A stretch of DNA of 64,000 nt, taken from contig NZ_JBLWFI010000001.1 in the NCBI RefSeq assembly GCF_048898065.1, forward strand, positions 310,001-374,000, given 5' to 3'. Of the stretch, positions 9,809-17,590 are shown one piece after another. This stretch comes from Tepidibacillus_B infernus. Lineage in GTDB: Bacteria > Bacillota > Bacilli > Tepidibacillales > Tepidibacillaceae. Below the pieces are notes generated by a model that made no database searches, was not told the origin of the DNA, and was given only the letters and a program-made list of their open reading frames with translations. Numbering within the stretch: position 1 is the stretch's first letter; each line of letters starts with the position of its first letter. A program made the position numbers and the translations under genes.

Positions 9809-11020
9809 ATGGCCCAATTTCAATATCTAGTCGTTGATCGAAAAGGAAATCGAATCAATGGGACCATCGAAAGCGATCGACGAGATATGGCGATTATGGA
9901 ATTAAAAAATCAAGGCTTCTATATTCTACAAATTAAAAAATCGAGAACCAATGCTTTAAAAAGAGAAATTGAAATTGGAAAAATAGTCAAAGTGGAAGAA
10001 TTAGTAGTATTCATTAGACAGTTAGCTACCTTAATCAAAGCAGGGGTTACAATTATTGATGCCTTATTTGTTTTAACTGAACAGACAGAAAACAAAAAAT
10101 TTCGTAAAATCCTACGACAAATTGAAGCAGATGTGCGAAATGGAGAAACCTTCTCTTCAGCACTTTCCAACCACCCTAAAATTTTTCCTGTTTTAATCAT
10201 CAACATGGTAAGAGCAGGGGAAATTTCCGGGAATTTAGATGAAACCTTAAATGGTGTTGCCATTTTTTTAGAGAAAGAGAGTAACACAAGGAAAAAGGTA
10301 AAATCGGCTTTAACCTATCCAACAGTGGTCAGTATCTTTGCCGTTCTCGTAACCATCTTTTTACTAATTAAAGTAGTACCAGGGTTTGTGAATATGTATG
10401 CCGATTTTGGTGCGGAGCTTCCACTCCCAACGAGGATTGTGATTGGAATCAGTAACTTTTTTATCCATCAGTTGTATATGCTGATCGGATTTGTTCTTCT
10501 TATCGTTGGTTCTTTATATATGGTTAGTAAAAACCTGAAATGGAAATACTATTTAGATTATGCGAAATTAAAAATTCCTGTATTTGGTAAGTTGATGCAA
10601 AAATCGGCTTTATCCAGATTTTCAAGAACCTTTAGTACCTTATTAGCGAGTGCCGTACCGATTCTTCAGGCCTTAACGATGGTGAGTCAAGTGGTGAATA
10701 ACGAAGCGATTGCAAAACCAATTCGCGATGCAAGAGACCATTTGCGCCAAGGCAATCCTTTACACGAACCTTTGAAAAAAAATCCGCTTTTCCCACCATT
10801 ATTAACACATATGATGGCGATTGGAGAAGAAACGGGTTCGATTGATGAAATGTTGAATAAAGTGGCGGATTTTTATGAAGCTGATGTAGAAACGATGACA
10901 GACCAATTAAAATCATTGATTGAGCCATTGATGATCGTTTTTTTAACGGTGATTGTCGGTACAATAATACTGGCTGTTATTATGCCGATGTTTGGAATTT
11001 ATAATCTGATTGGGAGTTAG
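9809..11020 (+). CDS. pilC: Type IV pilus inner membrane platform protein PilC
   Basis: Polytopic membrane protein that couples the PilB/PilT motors to the growing pilus. The roughly 403-residue protein has two T2SSF repeats: FIRQLATLIKAGV near residue 70 and FSRTFSTLLASAVPI near 270. Hydrophobic segments lie near 165-190, 215-240 and at the C terminus. An upstream in-frame GTG at 9800 exists, but ATG 9809 is better placed behind GTAGGTGAGAAGG. It lies 13 bp after pilT. The next gene, the major pilin, is separated by a hairpin. Confidence 0.95.
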   Translation: MAQFQYLVVDRKGNRINGTIESDRRDMAIMELKNQGFYILQIKKSRTNALKREIEIGKIVKVEELVVFIRQLATLIKAGVTIIDALFVLTEQTENKKFRKILRQIEADVRNGETFSSALSNHPKIFPVLIINMVRAGEISGNLDETLNGVAIFLEKESNTRKKVKSALTYPTVVSIFAVLVTIFLLIKVVPGFVNMYADFGAELPLPTRIVIGISNFFIHQLYMLIGFVLLIVGSLYMVSKNLKWKYYLDYAKLKIPVFGKLMQKSALSRFSRTFSTLLASAVPILQALTMVSQVVNNEAIAKPIRDARDHLRQGNPLHEPLKKNPLFPPLLTHMMAIGEETGSIDEMLNKVADFYEADVETMTDQLKSLIEPLMIVFLTVIVGTIILAVIMPMFGIYNLIGS

Positions 11021-11052
11021 TGTGGCCGAGAGTGCGATCCTCAGTGGCCACA
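11021..11052 (+). promoter_or_regulatory. Hairpin between pilC and the major pilin gene
   Basis: A perfect 7-bp inverted repeat, TGTGGCC at 11021-11027 and GGCCACA at 11046-11052, begins right after the pilC stop codon. No T-tract follows, so it is not a standard terminator. It may protect or process mRNA and so set the pilin level; this is inference. Confidence 0.5.
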
Positions 11053-11105
11053 ACAAAGTTAATACTTTTATGTAAAGATAAAAAGAGAAATGGGAGGTGA
11101 GAACC

Positions 11106-11468
11106 ATGAGAGAAATGATACGTAAACATGTAAAGAATCAACGCGGTGTTACTTTAATTGAGTTACTGGCTGTTATTGTGATCTTAGGTATTATTGCAGC
11201 AGTGGCTGTTCCGGTAGTTGTTAATCAGATCTCTGATGCTGGCAAGAATACTGACGAAGCATCAATAGCAATTATAGCAGATGCTGTTCAAAGGGCAGCT
11301 ATTAAGGGAGACATTACAACTCCAACTTCAGAAACTGAACCGGTTCAATTAAGTGTATTAGTTGACAAGGGATATTTAAAAGAAGTTCCCGTACCAAAAG
11401 AAAAAGGTAAGACTAATTTTAGTGCTACAATTGATTCTAATGGAAAAGTGACTGTAACTGCAAACTAA
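11106..11468 (+). CDS. pilA: Major type IV prepilin (PilA/ComGC-like)
   Basis: Structural subunit of the pilus, about 120 residues. It has a short positively charged leader, a type III prepilin cleavage site (QRG before VTLIELLAV) with Glu at mature position 5, and a 20-residue hydrophobic helix. The C-terminal head has no cysteines and is rich in Val, Lys and Thr. ATG 11106 has a good GGGAGGTGA ribosome site; an in-frame GTG at 11097 overlaps that site and is rejected. A strong hairpin terminator follows the gene, as expected for a highly expressed pilin. Confidence 0.93.
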   Translation: MREMIRKHVKNQRGVTLIELLAVIVILGIIAAVAVPVVVNQISDAGKNTDEASIAIIADAVQRAAIKGDITTPTSETEPVQLSVLVDKGYLKEVPVPKEKGKTNFSATIDSNGKVTVTAN

Positions 11469-11495
11469 AATAAACTTATACTCAATTATCTTCAG

Positions 11496-11532
11496 GTGCC
11501 AACTTTCCTGAGTTGGCACTTCCCTATTTTTT
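11496..11532 (+). terminator. Hairpin terminator after pilA
   Basis: A perfect 8-bp stem, GTGCCAAC with GTTGGCAC, closes an 8-nt loop and is followed by TTCCCTATTTTTT. Read-through would reach pilD, so it may act as a partial terminator. Confidence 0.7.
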
Positions 11533-11550
11533 AAAAATCGAGGGATCTCT

Positions 11551-12303
11551 ATGAATTTACTATTTTGGACAATCTATATTCTCTTAACCTTATTTATCGG
11601 CTCATTTTTAAATGTAGTCGCTTTACGCATACCCAAAAATGAATCGATTATTTATCCACCTTCCCATTGCCCATCTTGTCAACATCGTTTATCTGTACTA
11701 GATTTAATTCCTGTTTTAAGCTACATCGGGTTAAAGGGAAAGTGTCGATATTGTCGGGTTAAGATTTCTCCTATTTATCCATTAGGAGAGCTTTTGACTC
11801 TTGTTCTATTTTTTTTGATTCAGTTTTCTTTTGGTTTTTCTAAGGAGCTTATCATCGCTTATCCTTTTGCTATGATCATGATCGCCGCTACCTTAAGCGA
11901 TCTTAAGTATCAAGTGATTCCTAACCGTATTACTTATTTTGGGATCGCCTTATTTTTGATTCTTCGTTTTTGGATTCATCCATTATCGATTTGGAATTAT
12001 TGGATTGGCGCAGTTTTAGGTGGAGGGTTACTCTTACTAATTGCTATTTTAAGTCGAGGTGGAATGGGTGGTGGGGATATTAAGTTATTCTTCCTCATTG
12101 GCTTGGTCTTAGGATGGCAAAACACCTTGCTGGCACTCTTTTTGTCGACAGGGATCGGTGCCGTGATTGGTGGAATCCTGATGTTATTAGGGGTTGTAAA
12201 ACAAAAGCAATTGATTCCTTTTGGACCTTTTATTTTTATTGGAACAATGATTACTTATTTCCTTGGAAATCAAATCTGGCAGTGGTATCTTGGGTTATAT
12301 TAA
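11551..12303 (+). CDS. pilD: Prepilin leader peptidase / N-methyltransferase
   Basis: Membrane aspartyl protease (A24) that cleaves the leader of the prepilins encoded around it and methylates the new N terminus. The 250-residue protein has the cytoplasmic loop with two CxxC pairs (CPSC and CRYC) near residues 40-70, needed for the methylase part. The catalytic aspartates are in SDLKYQVIPN near 117 and GGGDIK near 175. About seven or eight membrane segments are visible. It stands where comC lies in B. subtilis (after folC, before spoIIB) and could also be named comC. Confidence 0.95.
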   Translation: MNLLFWTIYILLTLFIGSFLNVVALRIPKNESIIYPPSHCPSCQHRLSVLDLIPVLSYIGLKGKCRYCRVKISPIYPLGELLTLVLFFLIQFSFGFSKELIIAYPFAMIMIAATLSDLKYQVIPNRITYFGIALFLILRFWIHPLSIWNYWIGAVLGGGLLLLIAILSRGGMGGGDIKLFFLIGLVLGWQNTLLALFLSTGIGAVIGGILMLLGVVKQKQLIPFGPFIFIGTMITYFLGNQIWQWYLGLY

Positions 12304-12326
12304 CAATTCAAAAGGAGGTAGTCCCT

Positions 12327-12689
12327 TTGAAAAATCAATATATACAGAATCAAAAGGGGATTACCCTGATTGAATTACTTGCTGCCATTACTATTTTAGC
12401 AATCATCATTATTCCTGTTTTTCAGCTATTGGGGTATAGTTATTCCTCCTACATCGATGATCTAAGAAAAGTAAAAGCTATTTCGCTTGCTCAAAAGTAT
12501 ATGGAAGAAGCAAAGATCGATTCAAAAATGGCTGGGGTTTATACAGACGAGTCATATAAAACACAAGTAGAAGTAAGTAAAAATAATCAATCGAAATTGG
12601 ATCAAATCAAAGTAAGTGTCTATTGGCAAAATATTGATCCAAATCAACGTTTGACCTTTTTAATGACAGAAGTAAGGGATCCAAAATGA
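12327..12689 (+). CDS. Minor type IV prepilin (PilV/GspI-like)
   Basis: A 120-residue minor pilin. It has a short leader, the cleavage site QKG before ITLIELLAAI with Glu at mature position 5, and a hydrophobic helix. The start is TTG 12327, placed 8 bp after a strong AAAGGAGG; the longer open frame upstream lies inside pilD and is an artefact. The segment AISLAQKYMEEAKID after the helix is typical of PilV/GspI-like minor pilins. Its stop overlaps the next pilin start (ATGA). Minor pilins of this kind prime pilus assembly at the tip. Confidence 0.88.
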   Translation: MKNQYIQNQKGITLIELLAAITILAIIIIPVFQLLGYSYSSYIDDLRKVKAISLAQKYMEEAKIDSKMAGVYTDESYKTQVEVSKNNQSKLDQIKVSVYWQNIDPNQRLTFLMTEVRDPK

Positions 12690-13177
12690 TGAGAAAATAC
12701 TTTAGGAATCAAAAAGGGGTTACATTAATTGAACTATTAGCTGTGATTATGATCCTAAGTGTGATTATTTTGGCGATCTCTTCTGTTCAACTTTACTTTC
12801 TAAAAAGTCATAAAGAAATCAATGAAGGCTCTTTTAAAAATGATGAGTCCGCTTTTTTTATTCAATGGTTTTCCAATCAAGTCCGAGATGCTAGTGACAT
12901 AACTATTCAGACAGATTTCTTAGGAAATGCCATATCAGTCACGATTACAAAAAATATTGAACCATCCATTTCAATTGAATATGATCAAGTTACGAAAAAA
13001 ATCAAAATGAAAGACTCTGAACTTACCTTGTTGAAAGATGTTTCTTCCTTTCAAGTTGTAAAAAGAATACAAGGGAACAGAATAGGTGTTAACCTTTCAA
13101 TAGAATTTATGAATCAAAATCAATCTGCTCCTATTGAAATAACCATTTTTTCTCAAGTAGATGATAAAAAGAATTAA
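12686..13177 (+). CDS. Minor type IV prepilin (PilW/GspJ-like)
   Basis: A 163-residue minor pilin with leader MMRKYFRNQKG, cleavage before VTLIELLAVI, Glu at mature position 5 and a hydrophobic helix. The head domain contains repeated beta-rich Ile/Thr segments, as in PilW/GspJ. It overlaps the preceding minor pilin by 4 bp (ATGA), so translation is probably coupled. Its place between PilV-like and PilX-like genes matches the usual minor pilin set. The subtype assignment rests on order and length more than on sequence. Confidence 0.86.
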   Translation: MMRKYFRNQKGVTLIELLAVIMILSVIILAISSVQLYFLKSHKEINEGSFKNDESAFFIQWFSNQVRDASDITIQTDFLGNAISVTITKNIEPSISIEYDQVTKKIKMKDSELTLLKDVSSFQVVKRIQGNRIGVNLSIEFMNQNQSAPIEITIFSQVDDKKN

Positions 13178-13188
13178 GGATGAGATCC

Positions 13189-13863
13189 ATGTGCCAAATC
13201 AAGAATCAATTGAATAAAGAGAATGGTTCTGCACTCATCATGGTCCTATTATTCACAACGATCATTGGTATATTAGGGACAAGCTTGCTATATGTTTTAT
13301 TTACACATCATCAAAATGTATTAAAAGAAGAATTAAAAATGCAAGCATATTACGCTGCAGAGGCAGGGATAGCGAGGGGAATTGATCTTATTGGTCTATT
13401 TGCTGGACAAGAAGAAGATGAAGTAGATGGTGAGAAAAATAATAATGGAAATGGGAATGAAAATGGGAACGGGAACGGTAAGAAAATAGGACTTAAAAAC
13501 CGTGATACGATCTCTGAATTCCCGTTAACTGATACGATATTATCTGAAGATAAGATAAAATTAGAGTTTCAAGTCGTTCAAGATGGAGAACACTTAATTT
13601 CCACAGGAACGGCGACAAACGGCAATCTAGTTTATTCCACAAAGATCACCGTTGAGTTTGATTTCACCGCGACAAATGGCAACCATTATGGTTGGTATAA
13701 GTGGCTTGATGAAATTGACAAACAAAAGAAGGAAAAAGATAAAGACAAAGACAAAGACAAAGAAAACATACAAGATGAAGGCAATGATAACGGAAACCAC
13801 AATGGTTGGAATAAAGGGTACAAGGTAAAGGGGCTAAGCATTATAAGCTGGAAAGTAGATTAA
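13189..13863 (+). CDS. PilX-like minor pilus protein with low-complexity tail
   Basis: About 224 residues. An ENG-SALIMVLLF segment near residue 15 gives a pilin-like cleavage site without the position-5 Glu, which is usual for PilX-type proteins. QAYYAAEAGIARG near 55 is the PilX N-terminal signature. Two unusual low-complexity stretches follow: an Asn/Gly run (NNNGNGNENGNGNG) near residue 85 and an alternating Lys/Asp run near 185, encoded by tandem GACAAA units at about 13739-13762. The ATG at 13189 has AAGGATGAG upstream; an in-frame ATG at 13180 abuts that site. The family is fairly clear; the function of the repeats is unknown. Confidence 0.8.
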   Translation: MCQIKNQLNKENGSALIMVLLFTTIIGILGTSLLYVLFTHHQNVLKEELKMQAYYAAEAGIARGIDLIGLFAGQEEDEVDGEKNNNGNGNENGNGNGKKIGLKNRDTISEFPLTDTILSEDKIKLEFQVVQDGEHLISTGTATNGNLVYSTKITVEFDFTATNGNHYGWYKWLDEIDKQKKEKDKDKDKDKENIQDEGNDNGNHNGWNKGYKVKGLSIISWKVD

Positions 13864-13921
13864 GCATCTTATTATCATTTGAACAAGATATTGTTTTTGA
13901 CGGGGAGGAGGTAGGATCAAC

Positions 13922-14962
13922 ATGAGAAATATTTTTTCAAAAAAACAACGGCTATTATCGATTGTATTTGAAGAGCACAAGATTCGTTTTTTAGAAGCTT
14001 CGATAATAGAAAGGGAAATCTCTACCGTTCATCAAGTATTTTCCATAGAAAATTCCATCGTAGATGAAGGTGGGATACTAGATAAAAAGAAATGGACGGA
14101 GTTGTTAAAAACTCAAGTAAAACAATATAAGATTAAAGCTAAATCGGTACATCTTGTGATTCCAAGTTCATTCATTATTGTCCGACAGCTTACTTTGCCT
14201 GACGTGCAAGAAAAAGATTTAAAGCAAATGGTACAATTCGAAATAGGGAGTACTATCCATCTTCCGTTTGAACAACCGATTATAGACCTAGTAAAAATAA
14301 AAACAAAAGAACCAATATTGAATGAAGAAGGGGAATTGGCTGCCCAAGTCGTATTAGTAGCTGCACCAGGTCAACTCATTTATCCACTAGTTGAAGGGCT
14401 GCAAGAAAACCGTTTGAAAGCAAAAATCATCGATATTCCAGCCTTAAGCCTTTATCGTTTGTTTAAACAGCTACATCCACAACTAAAGGATGAACCGATC
14501 CTTCTGTCATATGTAACAAAAGAAGGCATCGATATTCATATCTTAGATGAAGGAATTGTTTGGTTTACTCGGCATATTCCCATGGTTATTACATCGTTTT
14601 TATCTGATTTGTCGGTTGAAGAAGTTTTGGATGCAAAAACCTTGTTGGAAAGAATTCAAAAGAAGGAGAATTACCAATCCTATGTCTTCGACTTAGGAAA
14701 TGAAATAGAGCGGGCCATCAATTTCTTCCAATATACCTTAAACAAGAGGGACAAACGAATGAAAGGATGTTGGATTGCTACTGATCTTCCTTTTACGGAT
14801 AGTTTCTACCAATACTTACAAGAGCGAATTGATGTTACTGTTCATCAGTTGACTTGTCAGCCTAAACAAATCACTGTTCCTATGACTAATGAACAATTAT
14901 TGGGATATGAAGTGGCTGCTGGTATGCTTTTTAAAGAGGTGAGACATGGCCATGGAAATTAA
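13922..14962 (+). CDS. pilM: Type IV pilus actin-like assembly protein PilM
   Basis: Cytoplasmic actin-fold protein that binds the N terminus of PilN and links the motor to the membrane alignment complex. At 346 residues it has the expected length. It starts with the actin-like strand LLSIVFEEHKIRFLEA. RQLTLPDVQEKDLKQMVQFE near residue 98 is the PilM region preceding the nucleotide site. Its 3' end overlaps pilN by 17 bp, and the pilM-pilN-pilO order is the standard one. The ATG at 13922 follows GGGGAGGAGGTAGGATCAAC. Confidence 0.9.
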   Translation: MRNIFSKKQRLLSIVFEEHKIRFLEASIIEREISTVHQVFSIENSIVDEGGILDKKKWTELLKTQVKQYKIKAKSVHLVIPSSFIIVRQLTLPDVQEKDLKQMVQFEIGSTIHLPFEQPIIDLVKIKTKEPILNEEGELAAQVVLVAAPGQLIYPLVEGLQENRLKAKIIDIPALSLYRLFKQLHPQLKDEPILLSYVTKEGIDIHILDEGIVWFTRHIPMVITSFLSDLSVEEVLDAKTLLERIQKKENYQSYVFDLGNEIERAINFFQYTLNKRDKRMKGCWIATDLPFTDSFYQYLQERIDVTVHQLTCQPKQITVPMTNEQLLGYEVAAGMLFKEVRHGHGN

Positions 14963-15602
14963 TTTATTACCACAGGTGCCGACAACTAAAAAATTTCTTT
15001 GGCCGATAGCAGTTGTAATAGGTTTGATTGTCATTGTCTATAGTTCCTTTGTAGGGCTACAAATCTGGAGTAAATCTAACCAGTTAACGAGTCAAACGCA
15101 GATTTTAGAGCAACTAAAAAAAGAACGTAAGGCTTCTACAAATCAATTAAATCAAATGAGGCAAGAACGTCAATTGCCTGCTCTTTATTTAGAAACCATA
15201 AAACAGTTAGATTCGGCTCATATCAATTGGATATCATTAGTAGATGAGATTAGCAAAAAATTACCAAAAGATGGAAATATTATTAGCATGAGCTGGAAAA
15301 ATAATGGGAAAATAGAGATGATCGGTTATTTTCATTCATTAGAAAGAGTGGGACAATATATTCAATGGTTAAATCAAATCGAATGGATAAAGGAAGCTAA
15401 TTTTATTAACACACAGGAAACAACGACACAGGAAACGTATATCCAAGACATATTGGTTTCTGAAAGCAATCTTACAATAACAAAGGAACCTACAGAAACG
15501 TTGATACAACCACCTGAAATAGACGTTTATCAAATTACAATTCAAATCGATCTTAATCTTCCATCCTTAGCCATAAAGGAGGGGAATTATAAGAATGAAT
15601 GA
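14946..15602 (+). CDS. pilN: Type IV pilus membrane protein PilN
   Basis: Bitopic membrane protein of the alignment complex. The N terminus carries the conserved INLLPQ motif at residues 5-10, which binds PilM. A membrane helix follows at about 20-42, then a coiled coil (QILEQLKKERKAS) and a ferredoxin-like domain. The length is 218 residues. It overlaps pilM and, by 8 bp, pilO. ATG 14946 follows GAGGTGAGAC. Outer-membrane partners PilP and PilQ are absent, as expected for a Gram-positive cell. Confidence 0.92.
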   Translation: MAMEINLLPQVPTTKKFLWPIAVVIGLIVIVYSSFVGLQIWSKSNQLTSQTQILEQLKKERKASTNQLNQMRQERQLPALYLETIKQLDSAHINWISLVDEISKKLPKDGNIISMSWKNNGKIEMIGYFHSLERVGQYIQWLNQIEWIKEANFINTQETTTQETYIQDILVSESNLTITKEPTETLIQPPEIDVYQITIQIDLNLPSLAIKEGNYKNE

Positions 15603-16221
15603 AGGTAAAAAAGCATTACTTCTCCTCTTCGCCTTTTTTGTATTGATGGGAAGCTTTTACTTTTATAAAGTGAATCGGTTAGATAAACAAATCGACCAGA
15701 TCGTAAATGAGATTGAGCAAGAAAAAGAACTATCCACCTTGACATCAGAGCAAATAGCCAAAATAAAAAAACAACCGATCTCTAAGGAAGTTACTAATTA
15801 TTCTGTCCATTTACCTGCGAATAAAGGGGTACCTCAGATTTTGTTGTATTTAAATCAAATAGCAGACAAGAATGATATCGATATACTCACGATTAATATG
15901 GATGAAATGCAAAGACAGTCGAATCAAGCTAAAAGTTCGGAGCAACCAACTAATGGATTGCAAACTCTAGCAATTCAGTTAAAGCTAGAGGGAGATTATG
16001 ATAGAATGAGAGCTTTTATTCAAGATGTTTATGAATCGGAGCGATTGATTGATTTAGTCAATTGGAAATGGGAAGTAAGTGGAGAAAGCGAAGCAAGCAC
16101 TAAACTGACAGCAGAATTAACGTTATATACCTATTTTTACCCTGAGCTGAAAGACTTGATTCCAAACCTTCCAGCCATCCCAACTTACAAACCTGAAAAT
16201 CGAACAAATCCAATAAAATAA
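15595..16221 (+). CDS. pilO: Type IV pilus membrane protein PilO
   Basis: Bitopic partner of PilN. The 208-residue protein has a membrane helix at about 7-26 (LLLLFAFFVLMGSFYFYKV), a coiled coil at 28-50, and a PilO-type domain containing VPQILLYLNQIADKNDI near residue 80. It overlaps pilN by 8 bp; the ribosome site AAGGAGG lies in the end of pilN. It ends the pilus cluster and is followed directly by a fragment of a repeated element. Confidence 0.9.
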   Translation: MNEGKKALLLLFAFFVLMGSFYFYKVNRLDKQIDQIVNEIEQEKELSTLTSEQIAKIKKQPISKEVTNYSVHLPANKGVPQILLYLNQIADKNDIDILTINMDEMQRQSNQAKSSEQPTNGLQTLAIQLKLEGDYDRMRAFIQDVYESERLIDLVNWKWEVSGESEASTKLTAELTLYTYFYPELKDLIPNLPAIPTYKPENRTNPIK

Positions 16222-16262
16222 GTTTGTACATTCCAACGCGCTGCGTTGTCCGTGTATTTCTT
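16222..16262 (+). repeat. Truncated copy of the 28139-28292 repeat element (left end)
   Basis: Begins GTTTGTACATTCCAACGCGC and continues with GCGTTGTCCGTGTATTTC. This matches the left 40 or so bases of the element at 28139 with only a few substitutions, in the same orientation. The CAACG/CGTTG hairpin is kept; the rest of the element and its right inverted end are missing. Confidence 0.75.
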
Positions 16263-16347
16263 TCTACTTTTTTTGTTCTCCATGTTCTATTAATCTTCTA
16301 AATACATATATATGGGATTAAGAGATTAGGACAAGGAGTGTTTGAGG

Positions 16348-17505
16348 ATGGACAAACCAAAAGTAAATGTAAGAGCATGGAAACCTCTTGATAAAAGAAA
16401 TAAGGAAACGATTACCTGGAATATGGAAAAAGAACTAACGATACCAAGTGTAAAACCCACCCTATCGAAAAAAGAACCTACAGAATCCCTATTATTACCT
16501 ATCGAATTACTAAATCAAAATACAAAAAACGAAAAGCAAAGCGAAAAGAAAAGTGAAAAAAAAGATGAAAACATCTTGGAAAAAGAACATTCGAAACCTA
16601 AATATGATATTGAAATTGATGAACAATTAGAAAATCGCCAAATGTATAATGATCAACTACTACCTAGGAATAGTTCAAAGAGAAAAAGAAATTCCTCCCA
16701 CTCGAATTTACTTTGGCTAAAAACGTTTGCAGCAGGAGTAAGTGCCATTGCAACTGGGTTATTATTTGGTTGGATCGTTCTTCAATATTTTGTTTATCCA
16801 ATGATGAATGGTGATGCGGCCCCTACTACCCCTCCGATCAATGAAATTTCTGTGGTGAATAATCCTGAACAGAATCAAGGAGCTATTGCATTGGTTCCAG
16901 AGCAATTCATGTATATGATTCAAGCTGGGGTATTTTCTGACCAAACTGGGGCGCAAAATGTGATCAATACGCTTGTGAATAAAGGGAAAGTAGGTGTGGT
17001 AACAAATAGCGCACCTTACCGGGTATTTATGGGGATTGCAATAAGAAAAGAAAACGCAGATAAGTTAAAAGAAATCTTAACAGAAAGCGGTATGGAAGCC
17101 TATGTAAAAGAGTATGTGATCCCTGCTTTTAACGGTAATATGTCAAAGCAAACAGCTGAAAGCTTCACAAAATGGATCAATACAGGCGAACAACTAGTCA
17201 TTCTTTTAACCGACCAATCAGTAAAAATGTTAACTAATCTAAACGAGAAGGTAGAAGATGCTACAATCATTAAAAGCCACCAAGAATTTATCAATGAGGG
17301 TCAAGTATTAACTGGTTTACTTACACAGCATAATCAATTAAACGAACAAAATATCGTACAAAAAATGACGGAGCAGATGAACTATGCGATAACCGCACTG
17401 AATGCATACAAAAAAAATCCCAATCCTCAATATGCCTGGAAAATTCAAGAGGCATTGATGAATTATAAAATGAATTATCAGTCCATCTTTCCTAAAGTAA
17501 GTTAA
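16348..17505 (+). CDS. SPOR-domain membrane protein, SpoIIB-like
   Basis: About 385 residues. A long charged, Lys/Glu-rich cytoplasmic part (1-120) is followed by one membrane helix near 125-150 and a SPOR domain near 180-250 (MYMIQAGVFSDQTGAQNVIN through a VKEYVIP end). SPOR domains bind denuded septal peptidoglycan. The layout and the position between the prepilin peptidase and maf match spoIIB of B. subtilis, which helps septal wall thinning during engulfment. The C-terminal 130 residues are not recognised. ATG 16348 has GTTTGAGG upstream. The SpoIIB call rests on context and architecture, not on overall similarity. Confidence 0.75.
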   Translation: MDKPKVNVRAWKPLDKRNKETITWNMEKELTIPSVKPTLSKKEPTESLLLPIELLNQNTKNEKQSEKKSEKKDENILEKEHSKPKYDIEIDEQLENRQMYNDQLLPRNSSKRKRNSSHSNLLWLKTFAAGVSAIATGLLFGWIVLQYFVYPMMNGDAAPTTPPINEISVVNNPEQNQGAIALVPEQFMYMIQAGVFSDQTGAQNVINTLVNKGKVGVVTNSAPYRVFMGIAIRKENADKLKEILTESGMEAYVKEYVIPAFNGNMSKQTAESFTKWINTGEQLVILLTDQSVKMLTNLNEKVEDATIIKSHQEFINEGQVLTGLLTQHNQLNEQNIVQKMTEQMNYAITALNAYKKNPNPQYAWKIQEALMNYKMNYQSIFPKVS

Positions 17506-17521
17506 AAAAATTGAATATTGA

Positions 17522-17550
17522 TTGTTTTTCTACTGCCTCAGTGAGATAAT
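17522..17550 (+). promoter_or_regulatory. Possible SigA promoter of aspA
   Basis: TTGTTT at 17522-17527 and GATAAT at 17545-17550 with a 17-bp spacer, 41 bp before the aspA start. The match is moderate. Confidence 0.45.
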
Positions 17551-17590
17551 AAGGATGGTAAATTTTGAAATTACATGGGGGTAACCTTAG

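Noticed and set aside
12114..12326. N-terminal extension of the PilV-like pilin
   Set aside because: The extension is an out-of-frame reading of pilD; the TTG at 12327 has a strong ribosome site and gives a normal prepilin leader.
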